From the NCBI GenBank assembly GCA_023262195.1, contig JALRDM010000138.1, positions 1-10,827 on the forward strand: 10,827 nt of DNA, in the 5' to 3' direction. How positions within the stretch are numbered: the stretch's first letter is position 1; each line of letters begins with the position of its first letter. The DNA comes from Salibacteraceae bacterium (GTDB lineage Bacteria > Bacteroidota > Bacteroidia > Flavobacteriales_G > Salibacteraceae). Shown here one piece after another: positions 1 through 6,431 of this stretch. A model generated the notes under the pieces. The model saw only the letters and a program-made list of their open reading frames with translations. It had not been told where the DNA came from and did not search any database. The position numbers and the translations under genes are program-made.

Positions 1-170
1 CTACATTTGAAAGCACCAATCAGCCTATAAGACTCATCTTTACTATAGTATTTGCAATTTTGTTTGCTTATGGATCCGCTCAAACAAACAGCGCCAATAC
101 TACTTCAGCCGACTCAAGCTTAGACGCTGGTCAAAGCACCAACACACAACTGCTTAAATCAGCTGACTAA
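1..170 (+). CDS. 3' end of a small, possibly secreted ORF (partial)
   Basis: The frame is open from the window edge (first full codon at 3) to a TAA at 168-170, giving 55 residues. The start codon would lie upstream of the window. Near the beginning is a hydrophobic stretch after an Arg (RLIFTIVFAILFAYGSAQ), which looks like a signal-peptide core with an A-x-x-type cleavage region. A short Ser/Thr/Asn/Gln-rich tail follows. I do not recognise a family. The same frame stays open past the TAA apart from one more stop (TGA at 249), so this may instead be the remnant of a longer decayed gene. A real small exported peptide and a pseudogene fragment cannot be told apart from here. Confidence 0.3.
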   Translation, partial: TFESTNQPIRLIFTIVFAILFAYGSAQTNSANTTSADSSLDAGQSTNTQLLKSAD

Positions 171-263
171 GCAGCCATTCCAGTATTCCATGCATTGCTT
201 CATAGGAATAGCAAGGTAATTCCATTAAGCATCTACCACGAAACTGACTGAATTTTTTACAGT

Positions 264-458
264 GTGCCCGTTTACATCTCAACTCAAGGGATAGAACAGC
301 TTCCATTATCCATCACAAAAGAAGAACTTGAGGCGCTCGAATTTTCTAAAGCCAAAATTCGATCTATAGGTGAGTTTGCCCATGGCTTGATTCCTGACAA
401 AAATCAGCTCATAACCTTCCCCAATAAAATCAATTTTGCAACTTACAGTCAAAGCTGA
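264..458 (+). CDS. Hypothetical 64-residue ORF upstream of tryptophan dioxygenase, possibly a gene remnant
   Basis: An ORF starting with GTG at 264 ends six bases before the dioxygenase start. It encodes an ordinary-looking soluble peptide with a charged helical middle (KEELEALEFSKAKIRS), but I do not recognise any family and see no ribosome-binding site. It shares a reading frame with the partial ORF at 1-170, separated only by stops at 168 and 249. It could therefore be the tail of a broken gene, a small leader gene co-transcribed with the dioxygenase, or plain 5' untranslated sequence. Nothing else is visible between 171 and 464 except a weak, non-terminator hairpin at 184-210. Confidence 0.2.
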   Translation: MPVYISTQGIEQLPLSITKEELEALEFSKAKIRSIGEFAHGLIPDKNQLITFPNKINFATYSQS

Positions 459-464
459 ATTGAT

Positions 465-1412
465 ATGGATACAAGTAAAGAGCACCTCTTTGAACGCCTC
501 AAAGACAAATTTGAAGCGATTGGTCAAGATCCTTTGATCCATTTAGATGGCCTTGTTCATGCCAAACCAATAACTTACTGGGACTACATTCAAACCGATG
601 CCTTGCTCAGTTTGCAAACCATGCGAACTACACTCAAAGACGAAATGGTTTTCATCATGTACCACCAAATCAATGAGTTGCTTTTTAAAATGATCTTATG
701 GGAAATCGAGCAAGTGGCTACAAACGATAATCTGACTACCAGCTTTTTTGCTGAACGACTTGGTCGTATTAGTCGCTACTTTGATATGCTCAGTTCATCA
801 TTCACCATCATGGGTGATGGCATGGAAGTGGAGCAATACATGAAGTTTCGCAATACGCTTACACCAGCCAGTGGATTTCAAAGTGCGCAGTATCGAAAGA
901 TTGAATTCGCTTCGACCGAATTAATCAACCTCATCGATATTCGATTCAGAGCGACCATAGATCGCAATACTCCTTTTCAGCATGCATTCGACCATTTATA
1001 TTGGCAAGCCGCAGGTAAGGATCACAAAACCGGTAAAAAGACAGCGCTGCTCAAGTTCTTCGAAGAACGCTACATGGATGACTTCATCACATTCATGGAG
1101 ACCTACAACACCTTGAACCTTTGGACGAAGTACCAGTCGTTACCTAAAGCTGATCAAGAAAACGTGGAGCTTAAAAATGCCATGCGTCACTATGACCACA
1201 CGGTAAATATCCGATGGGTAATGGCGCACTATGATGCTGCAGGCAAATACTTAAACAGTGGCAAGAAAAAGGTAGAAGCTACGGGTGGCAGTGAGTGGCA
1301 GAAGTATATGCATCCTAAATATCAAAAACGCATTTTCTTTCCAGGACTTTGGACCAAGGAAGAGCTAGATAACTGGGGAATCGATAATTTGGAATCGTGC
1401 AAGATTCTGTAA
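465..1412 (+). CDS. kynA: Tryptophan 2,3-dioxygenase (haem enzyme, kynurenine pathway)
   Basis: This cytoplasmic haem enzyme inserts O2 into the indole ring of L-tryptophan to give N-formylkynurenine, the first step of the kynurenine route. The protein has 315 residues, all helical. Family blocks are clear: TYWDYIQTDALLSLQ (37-51), DEMVFIMYHQINELLFK (59-75), and FRNTLTPASGFQSAQYRKIE (128-147). Placing these against the characterised Xanthomonas enzyme gives active-site equivalents F63, H67, Y125, R129 and T273. The H67-to-Y125 spacing (58 residues) equals the Xanthomonas spacing, and H255 (RWVMAH) fits the haem-ligand histidine. About four extra residues (KKKV, 267-270) lie between that His and the TGGS substrate loop. 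The ATG at 465 has no Shine-Dalgarno sequence, as is usual in this phylum. The last 16 bases overlap the haemoglobin gene. Kynureninase and other pathway genes are not in the window. Confidence 0.95.
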   Translation: MDTSKEHLFERLKDKFEAIGQDPLIHLDGLVHAKPITYWDYIQTDALLSLQTMRTTLKDEMVFIMYHQINELLFKMILWEIEQVATNDNLTTSFFAERLGRISRYFDMLSSSFTIMGDGMEVEQYMKFRNTLTPASGFQSAQYRKIEFASTELINLIDIRFRATIDRNTPFQHAFDHLYWQAAGKDHKTGKKTALLKFFEERYMDDFITFMETYNTLNLWTKYQSLPKADQENVELKNAMRHYDHTVNIRWVMAHYDAAGKYLNSGKKKVEATGGSEWQKYMHPKYQKRIFFPGLWTKEELDNWGIDNLESCKIL

Positions 1413-1789
1413 ACGATATCACCTCGCTTGACGATATAAAGCTGTTCGTTGATGCCTTTTATACCCAAGTACAGCAAGACCAGTTGATCGGCCCTATTTT
1501 CAATTCAGTCATTCAAGATCGATGGCCTGTGCACCTAGAAAAGATGTATGGCTTTTGGCAAACCGTCTTGCTCAACGAACGTGCATATTCAGGCAGCCCA
1601 TTTCCTCCACACGCCAAACTGCCCATTGAAAAACAGCATTTTGACCGTTGGCTTAAGTTGTTTAACTCCACCATAGACATAAATTTCAAAGGAGACAAAG
1701 CGGATGAAGCTAAGTGGAGAGCCGCTAAAATGGCGGAGATGTTTCGATATAAAATCGACTATCTAAACAAGCAGAATCCAAACGGATAG
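1397..1789 (+). CDS. Group III truncated haemoglobin
   Basis: This is a small 2-on-2 globin of 130 residues, the usual length for group III (Ctb-like) proteins. Family landmarks are LIGPIFN (30-36), the WPVHLEKMYGFW block (43-54), FPPHAKLP (69-76) and HFDRWLKLF (81-89). By comparison with Campylobacter Ctb, the haem-pocket residues are Tyr22 (B10), His46 (E7), proximal His72 (F8) and Trp85 (G8), all present. The start must be the GTG at 1397: an in-frame stop lies at 1385-1387 and no other usable start codon lies before the conserved core. The gene therefore begins inside the dioxygenase gene and overlaps it by 16 bases, which implies translational coupling. Group III globins bind O2 very tightly and are linked to O2 or NO handling; the exact role here is inferred, perhaps O2 supply or NO protection for the neighbouring haem dioxygenase. 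Confidence 0.93.
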   Translation: MQDSVNDITSLDDIKLFVDAFYTQVQQDQLIGPIFNSVIQDRWPVHLEKMYGFWQTVLLNERAYSGSPFPPHAKLPIEKQHFDRWLKLFNSTIDINFKGDKADEAKWRAAKMAEMFRYKIDYLNKQNPNG

Positions 1790-1964
1790 ATTCGTAAGCC
1801 ACTCTCTTGAAAAATAAGGTCGTTTATAAAACCGATCCCACCAGCCAAGCGTTTTCGACTGCTTAAAACACTAAATTGATTGAACATTTGTTCTAAACCA
1901 GATATAAATGCTCTGAAATCTAAAATTTCATGTTTAGATAATCCTAGAATTCAAAGCACATTTA

Positions 1965-1972
1965 TATGTTTG
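1965..1972 (+). promoter_or_regulatory. Candidate -7 element upstream of exbB
   Basis: TATGTTTG matches the Bacteroidota sigma-ABfr -7 consensus TAnnTTTG exactly and lies 58 bases before the exbB ATG. No convincing TTTG/TTG -33 element sits 19-21 bases upstream, so support is partial. The 240-base gap between the globin and exbB otherwise holds no recognisable gene, RNA or terminator. Confidence 0.3.
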
Positions 1973-2030
1973 GCGACCGAAAAACAAAATCGACTATTTA
2001 AAAGCATACAAGCAACACTAAATCGTGACT

Positions 2031-2879
2031 ATGAAACGAAATATTTTATCCCTAACCATGACGCTAGCAATCTTATTTGCAGGTCTTGGAACTTCTTTCG
2101 CTCAAGATGATATGGAGCAAACGACAGAAGAAACCACCATGGACAGCTCAATGGCCGAAGAAGCGCCTGCTGAGCCTGTTGCTAAGCCAGAGCCTGTTGA
2201 GGAGATGGCAGATGAAAGTGCAGAAGTTGAGCCAGAGGAAGAAGCTTCACTTCACCAAACCATAAAGCAGAAGTTCATTGAAGGCGGTCCTGAATTCATG
2301 TCATTCGTACTCATTTGTTTGATTCTTGGTCTTGCTTTGAGTATTGAGAGAATCTTATACTTAAACGATGCTTCTACTAACAATGCTAAATTGGTAGATG
2401 AAGTTGAAAGTGCTCTTCAAAATGGTGGTGTTGAAGCTGCAATGGAAGTTTGCAGAAACACTAGAGGCCCAGTAGCCAGCATATTCTATCAAGGTTTGTC
2501 AAGAGCTGACCAAGGAGTTGATATGGTTGAGAAGTCTGTCGTTTCATATGGAAGCGTTCAAATGGGTCAACTTGAAAAAGGCCTTTCATGGATTTCATTA
2601 TTTATTGCACTAGCCCCGATGCTTGGTTTCTTCGGTACGGTAATCGGTATGATTGGTGCGTTTGACGCAATTGCAGCAGCGAACAATATCTCTCCAGGAA
2701 TTGTGGCAGGTGGTATTGGTGTGGCACTTATTACAACGGTATCTGGTCTTCTTGTGGCTATGGTGCTCCAAGTGTTTTACAACTACCTTGTTGCAAAGGT
2801 TGACAGCATTGTAAATGAAATGGAAGATGCTTCTATTTCACTCATCGATATTATGATCAAGCACAACACAGCTAAATAA
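2031..2879 (+). CDS. exbB: ExbB/TolQ/MotA-family proton channel subunit with signal peptide and acidic linker
   Basis: This is the core stator of an ExbB-ExbD motor that uses proton flow across the inner membrane to drive TonB-dependent outer-membrane transport. I place the start at ATG 2031 rather than the in-frame GTG at 2025, because MKRNILSLTMTLAILFAGLG then forms a clean signal peptide (cleavage near A24-Q25). Residues 25-72 are a periplasmic linker rich in Glu, Asp, Pro and Ala. The channel domain follows: membrane segments at about 89-108, 186-210 and 226-252, with the family motif APMLGFFGTVIGMIGAF at 195-211 and a cytoplasmic loop between the first two. The 282-residue length is typical for Bacteroidota ExbB, which is longer than E. 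coli ExbB because of the N-terminal extension. Six bases separate it from the next gene, so it heads a four-gene operon. Confidence 0.93.
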   Translation: MKRNILSLTMTLAILFAGLGTSFAQDDMEQTTEETTMDSSMAEEAPAEPVAKPEPVEEMADESAEVEPEEEASLHQTIKQKFIEGGPEFMSFVLICLILGLALSIERILYLNDASTNNAKLVDEVESALQNGGVEAAMEVCRNTRGPVASIFYQGLSRADQGVDMVEKSVVSYGSVQMGQLEKGLSWISLFIALAPMLGFFGTVIGMIGAFDAIAAANNISPGIVAGGIGVALITTVSGLLVAMVLQVFYNYLVAKVDSIVNEMEDASISLIDIMIKHNTAK

Positions 2880-2885
2880 TCAAGC

Positions 2886-3314
2886 ATGTTTGAAAAAGTA
2901 AATCAAATAGGAATGGCCGTTATCATGGCCATTGGCGTAGTGCTGATGGTTATGACGATGGGTATTGAGGTTACAGATGAAGGCGAGTGTTTGAATTGCG
3001 GAATTGAAGGCACATTCATTGGTCTTTCATACGTATTGCTCGCAATTGCTGTGATAGCCGCATTAGCTGGCACAGTAATGACTGCAATTTCAAATCCAAA
3101 GAAACTCATTGGATCTGCCAAAGGCATCGGAGCAATGATCGTGATTTTCGTGATCAGTTATGTACTTGCTTCTGATGAGGTAGTGAAAAGTTATGGTGAC
3201 ATTACCGCTACAACCTCCAAGATGGTAGGTGCTGGTCTCTTTACCTTTTATATTTTATTGGTATTGGCCGTATTGAGCATAATATATGCTGGAATTTCAA
3301 GACTGATAAACTAA
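2886..3314 (+). CDS. Small four-helix membrane protein in exb operon, with a CxxC loop
   Basis: This is a 142-residue hydrophobic protein of unknown function. Four membrane segments are visible at about 7-26, 44-67, 81-96 and 114-136. A polar loop between the first two carries GECLNCG, with Cys35 and Cys38 as a CxxC pair. If the N-terminus is cytoplasmic, that loop faces the periplasm, where the cysteines could form a disulfide or bind metal; topology and function are inference. It starts 6 bases after exbB and ends 9 bases before exbD, so it is certainly co-transcribed with the motor genes. I recall small membrane proteins at this position in other Bacteroidota exb operons, which points to an accessory or assembly subunit of the ExbB-ExbD complex. 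It shows no similarity that I can see to ExbB, ExbD or TonB. Confidence 0.75.
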   Translation: MFEKVNQIGMAVIMAIGVVLMVMTMGIEVTDEGECLNCGIEGTFIGLSYVLLAIAVIAALAGTVMTAISNPKKLIGSAKGIGAMIVIFVISYVLASDEVVKSYGDITATTSKMVGAGLFTFYILLVLAVLSIIYAGISRLIN

Positions 3315-3323
3315 TTAGACACC

Positions 3324-3947
3324 ATGGCGCGCAGTAAAAGAGAATTACAGGAGATCAATGCAGGTTCGATGGCGGACATTGCCTTCCTACTCTTGGTTTT
3401 CTTCCTTGTTACCACCACCATGGATAGCAGTTGGGGGCTTTCTCGAAAGCTTCCTCCACCTATTTTGGAAAACCAACCTCCTCCCCCACCAATTAAAGAT
3501 CGAAACGTATTCACCGTACTGGCAAATGCCAACGATCAACTCTTGGTTGAAGGAGAGCTTATGGAAATCTCTGAACTGCGAGCAGCGGCAAAAGAGTTTA
3601 TCGCAAATCCACAAAAGAAGGAAGACCTGCCACAGTTTAAAGAGGTTGATGTTGAACTGTTGGGTCCTACAATGGTTTCAAAGCAGGTAATATCACTCCA
3701 AAATGACAACGGCACCTCTTACAATCTTTACATACAAGTACAGAATGAGCTTGAGGCGGCTTACAATGAATTGAGGGATGAATTGGCCATGGAAAAGTTT
3801 GGTGTAAAGTACAGTGTCCTTGAAGACATTGCTCAGCATAGCGATTTACCCAGTGAGTCAGAACCGGCTAAGGCCAAAGTAAAAGCCATAAGAAAGGTTT
3901 ATCCGCAGCGTATTTCTGAAGCAGAACCAAAAGAAACAGGACAATAA
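3324..3947 (+). CDS. exbD: ExbD/TolR-family biopolymer transporter, long first copy
   Basis: This is a single-pass inner-membrane subunit of the proton-driven motor. Residues 1-15 are cytoplasmic. The membrane helix begins SMADIAFLLLVFFLV (15-29), with Asp18 matching the essential proton-carrying Asp25 of E. coli ExbD. The periplasmic part starts with a stiff proline-rich neck (PPP at 44-46, five prolines at 52-56), then an ExbD fold including VISLQNDNGTSYNLYIQVQ (122-140). A charged tail of about 50 residues follows. At 207 residues it is much longer than E. coli ExbD (141) because of an insertion around 90-115 and the tail. The proline runs are expected to need EF-P for smooth translation. 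It is the third gene of the operon, 12 bases before a second, shorter exbD. The pairing suggests that the two form a heteromeric ExbD dimer, which is inference. Confidence 0.92.
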   Translation: MARSKRELQEINAGSMADIAFLLLVFFLVTTTMDSSWGLSRKLPPPILENQPPPPPIKDRNVFTVLANANDQLLVEGELMEISELRAAAKEFIANPQKKEDLPQFKEVDVELLGPTMVSKQVISLQNDNGTSYNLYIQVQNELEAAYNELRDELAMEKFGVKYSVLEDIAQHSDLPSESEPAKAKVKAIRKVYPQRISEAEPKETGQ

Positions 3948-3959
3948 ATCGGAGAAAAG

Positions 3960-4433
3960 ATGTCAAAGTTTAAAAAAGACGGAAATAAAAATACTCCAGC
4001 AGTATCTACAGCATCGCTGCCAGATATTGTATTCATGCTCCTATTCTTCTTCATGGTAACAACAGTAATGCGAGAGGTTGATTTGAAGATTAAGCTCAAC
4101 CAACCTGAGGCAACTGAAATTGAGAAGCTTGAAGACCGCTCTTTGGTTGATTATATATACATCGGAGAACCACAGAACACTTCACTTTACGGAACGCTTC
4201 CCAAGATTCAATTGGACGATGATTTTGCCAGTGTAGAAGACATTCAAGATTATGTTTTCCAAAAGCGATCAGACAGGCCAGAAGCAGTGCATGGAGCTAT
4301 CATCATTTCCTTGAAAGTTGATGAAGAAACTAAGATGGGTATTGTGACAGATGTAAAGCAAGAATTGAGAAAAGCTCAATCATTGAAAATCAGTTACTCT
4401 ACGAGAGAGAAAGTAGATAAGAATTCGTTCTAA
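3960..4433 (+). CDS. exbD: ExbD/TolR-family biopolymer transporter, short second copy
   Basis: This is the second ExbD of the operon, 157 residues. A basic cytoplasmic start is followed by ASLPDIVFMLLFFFMVTTVM (18-37), where Asp22 is the predicted proton-carrying residue inside the membrane helix. The periplasmic domain begins near 40 and ends with a helix-strand unit, TDVKQELRKAQSLKISYST, typical of ExbD C-terminal folds. It differs strongly from the first copy: no polyproline neck, no long tail and a different insertion around 55-85, so the two are not a recent duplication. A GGAG sits five bases before the ATG, one of the few Shine-Dalgarno-like sequences in this window. It is the last gene of the operon, with a strong terminator 25 bases after the stop. 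Confidence 0.92.
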   Translation: MSKFKKDGNKNTPAVSTASLPDIVFMLLFFFMVTTVMREVDLKIKLNQPEATEIEKLEDRSLVDYIYIGEPQNTSLYGTLPKIQLDDDFASVEDIQDYVFQKRSDRPEAVHGAIIISLKVDEETKMGIVTDVKQELRKAQSLKISYSTREKVDKNSF

Positions 4434-4457
4434 TATTAAGCCTCATATAAAACTTGG

Positions 4458-4488
4458 AACCCTTTGAGCAATCAGAGGGTTTCTTTTT
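4458..4488 (+). terminator. Rho-independent terminator of the exb operon, embedded in the convergent gene's end
   Basis: A 10-bp stem (AACCCTTTGA, 4458-4467, with TCAGAGGGTT, 4472-4481; all paired, one U-G wobble) is closed by a GCAA tetraloop of the GNRA type. It runs into a U-rich tail (TCTTTTT, 4482-4488). It ends transcription from the four-gene exb operon. The stop codon and last five codons of the minus-strand protease gene lie within the right arm and U-tract. On the minus strand no good T-run follows the hairpin, so termination in that direction should be weaker. Confidence 0.88.
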
Positions 4489-5404
4489 GCCTGTTTAGTG
4501 GGTCTTCTGCCTTATTGCGAAAAAGGTATAACATCATGGCACTTGCCAGTAGCAAACTAGGAATCGCATATACCCAACTCATGCCGCTACCAAACATCTC
4601 GGCATCTGTCTCCAGTGACTCAACTCCAATAAAAAAGGCAAGGAATACGGCCAAGGCATTGTTGGCAAAGTGACCAAGCATGGGCGCCCACATTGACCCC
4701 GTCCAATGCGCGGCATAACCGAGCATTGCCCCTAAAATAAAGCGTGGAAAAAACCCTAAAAACTGCAAGTGAATAAAAGAAAACAAGAAAGCAGTGACCC
4801 AAATGGCTACGTGCACACGACCTCCAAACATGCGAACCATTAGCGGTTGTATCGCACCACGAAACAGCAACTCTTCTCCCACCGCTGGCAATAAGGCAAT
4901 CAAGAAGATGTTAAAAAGTAAATCACCAACATCATCCATCTGTAAGAAAAGCATGATGAGTTTCTCAGCATTGGCTTCTGTTTCATGCATCCACTGGTTT
5001 ATAGATTCTATCGGAAAATCAAGCCCCGCATTCCACTCCGCTAGAAACGTAATTAGTGGAAAGCACGCAACAATCCCAAGAAAGAAAACAATGCCTAAGG
5101 ACAGCCTGCTCGACTCCGGAAGGATAGTATAAGTATTACCTTTAATAAATCTCACATAGGCATAGTATGGGATAAAGAACAATCCAATGGATTGAGTGAT
5201 TTGTAGCACCTTCAATAACATGATTTGAAACGCATCTGCCCCAGCAACATTTCCAGCAGAGCTTATTGCGGTCATATCAACACCAAGGCTATAAAAAATC
5301 ACAGTGACTATAGAAAGCATTCCCCCCATGCCAAAAAGGCCCAGCAATGTCAGAAACATCAATTGGTTAAAAGCCGTTGTCCGCTTCAAAAAGTCAATTA
5401 CCAT
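4472..5404 (-). CDS. CPBP-family (CAAX-type) intramembrane metalloprotease
   Basis: This is a polytopic membrane protein of 310 residues with the three CPBP motifs: EExxxR (Glu177, Glu178, Arg182 in GEELLFRG), FxxxH (Phe208, His212) and HxxxN (His245, Asn249 in GHFANN). The Glu and His residues should bind the catalytic metal in the membrane. About eight hydrophobic segments are visible. An in-frame ATG exists at 5653, but it lies inside the opposite-strand dusB gene and adds a non-conserved polar extension. The ATG at 5404 (MVIDFLKRTTAFNQ) is the better start and leaves 37 bases to dusB. Bacterial members include CAAX-protease-like peptidases, bacteriocin self-immunity proteins and stress-related proteases; the substrate cannot be named here. 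Its 3' end overlaps the exb terminator. Confidence 0.88.
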   Translation of the reverse strand: MVIDFLKRTTAFNQLMFLTLLGLFGMGGMLSIVTVIFYSLGVDMTAISSAGNVAGADAFQIMLLKVLQITQSIGLFFIPYYAYVRFIKGNTYTILPESSRLSLGIVFFLGIVACFPLITFLAEWNAGLDFPIESINQWMHETEANAEKLIMLFLQMDDVGDLLFNIFLIALLPAVGEELLFRGAIQPLMVRMFGGRVHVAIWVTAFLFSFIHLQFLGFFPRFILGAMLGYAAHWTGSMWAPMLGHFANNALAVFLAFFIGVESLETDAEMFGSGMSWVYAIPSLLLASAMMLYLFRNKAEDPLNRQKETL

Positions 5405-5422
5405 AGCGCTCTGATTTGATTG

Positions 5423-5430
5423 TAGTTTTG
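5423..5430 (+). promoter_or_regulatory. Candidate -7 element for dusB, implying a very short leader
   Basis: TAGTTTTG is an exact TAnnTTTG match in the 37-base gap between the divergent protease and dusB genes. Transcription would start only about 5-8 bases before the dusB ATG. No clear -33 TTTG is present at the usual distance, where the sequence is the start region of the protease gene. Confidence 0.4.
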
Positions 5431-5441
5431 CTCTCGCAAAA

Positions 5442-6431
5442 ATGGTCAAGATAGCCGACATCGAATTAGGGGATTTTCCATTATTGCTCGCACCCATGGA
5501 AGATGTGAGCGACCCGCCCTTTCGTGCGCTTTGCAAACGGCACGGAGCGGATATGATGTATACGGAATTTATCAGCTCCGAAGGCCTTATTCGTGATGCC
5601 CATAAGAGCACACAGAAGTTAGACATATATGATGAAGAGCGGCCAATCGGCATTCAAATTTTTGGAGGCGATGAAGATGCCATGCGTCAGTCTGCTGAAA
5701 TTGTAGAACGCAGCAAACCAGAGTTACTCGATATCAATTATGGCTGTCCAGTAAAGAAGGTTGTTTGTAAAGATGCAGGAGCCGGAATCCTAAAGAATAT
5801 TCCAAAGATGGTGAAGCTCACAAAGGCCATTGTTGAGAGCACCAATCTTCCCGTAACTGTAAAAACGCGACTTGGGTGGGATCAATCGTCTAAGAAAATT
5901 GTGGAAGTAGCCGAAAGACTTCAAGATGTTGGAATTAAAGCTATTTCAATTCACGGCAGAACTCGTGTACAGATGTACAAGGGAGAGGCCGATTGGTCCT
6001 TGATTGGTGAAGTGAAGAATAACCCCCGAATAAACATTCCAGTTTTTGGCAATGGTGATGTGGACAGCCCACAGAAAGCACTCGAAATGAAAAATCGCTT
6101 CGGTGTAGATGGGGTGATGATAGGCCGCGCTGCAATCGGAAATCCATGGGTGTTCAACCAAATAAAACATTACATGAAAACTGGAACTGTACTACCCACT
6201 CCAGACATTAAGGAGCGCGCGGAGGCTGCAGCCGAACACCTCAAACGATCAGTAGAGTGGAAAGGGGAGCGCGTTGGCATCATGGAAATGCGTAGACATT
6301 ACTCTAATTACTTCAAAGGAATCCCTCACTTCAAGGAGACAAGAATGAAATTGGTAACTGAGGATGATTATACCGCCTTAATGCAGGTTTTATCAGAAAT
6401 CGGCCCCCTTCATGAAGAGATCACCCTCTGA
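5442..6431 (+). CDS. dusB: tRNA-dihydrouridine synthase, DusB type
   Basis: This FMN enzyme reduces specific uridines of the tRNA D-loop to dihydrouridine using NADPH. The protein has 329 residues, the normal length. The TIM-barrel N-terminal domain carries the family signatures: LLLAPMEDVSDPPFRALCK (14-32), and INYGCPVKKVV (98-108) with catalytic Cys102. Lys141 (VTVKTRLGW) and His171 (SIHGRTR) are the usual flavin and substrate contacts, and GNGD (203-206) and IGRAAIGNPW (227-236) form the FMN phosphate site. A helical tRNA-binding tail follows from about 255 (EMRRHYSNYFKG). The ATG at 5442 gives the standard N-terminus. The gene is divergent from the protease and its last 22 bases overlap the convergent permease gene. 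The DusB subgroup is assigned by overall similarity to bacterial DusB; which tRNA position it modifies is not read from the sequence. Confidence 0.95.
   Translation: MVKIADIELGDFPLLLAPMEDVSDPPFRALCKRHGADMMYTEFISSEGLIRDAHKSTQKLDIYDEERPIGIQIFGGDEDAMRQSAEIVERSKPELLDINYGCPVKKVVCKDAGAGILKNIPKMVKLTKAIVESTNLPVTVKTRLGWDQSSKKIVEVAERLQDVGIKAISIHGRTRVQMYKGEADWSLIGEVKNNPRINIPVFGNGDVDSPQKALEMKNRFGVDGVMIGRAAIGNPWVFNQIKHYMKTGTVLPTPDIKERAEAAAEHLKRSVEWKGERVGIMEMRRHYSNYFKGIPHFKETRMKLVTEDDYTALMQVLSEIGPLHEEITL

Noticed and set aside
184..210. Inverted repeat TATTCC/GGAATA after the first partial ORF
   Set aside because: The stem is only six AT-rich base pairs with a 15-base loop and no T-run follows, so it is not convincing as a terminator.
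431..438. CAATTTTG as a -7 element for the tryptophan dioxygenase gene
   Set aside because: The first base of TAnnTTTG is wrong and no -33 element is present at the usual distance, so it was not listed as a feature.
306..542. Minus-strand ORF of 78 residues antisense to the dioxygenase start
   Set aside because: It overlaps the well-supported dioxygenase gene and resembles no family; it is most likely a shadow frame.
1880..2110. ORF of 76 residues overlapping the exbB start in another frame
   Set aside because: It runs into the exbB signal peptide region in a different frame, has no protein-like features and lies in promoter and leader sequence.
5405..5653. Longer form of the CPBP protease starting at 5653 on the minus strand
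   Set aside because: The extra 83 residues run through the 5' coding region of dusB, look polar and unlike family members, and the ATG at 5404 gives a normal CPBP N-terminus.
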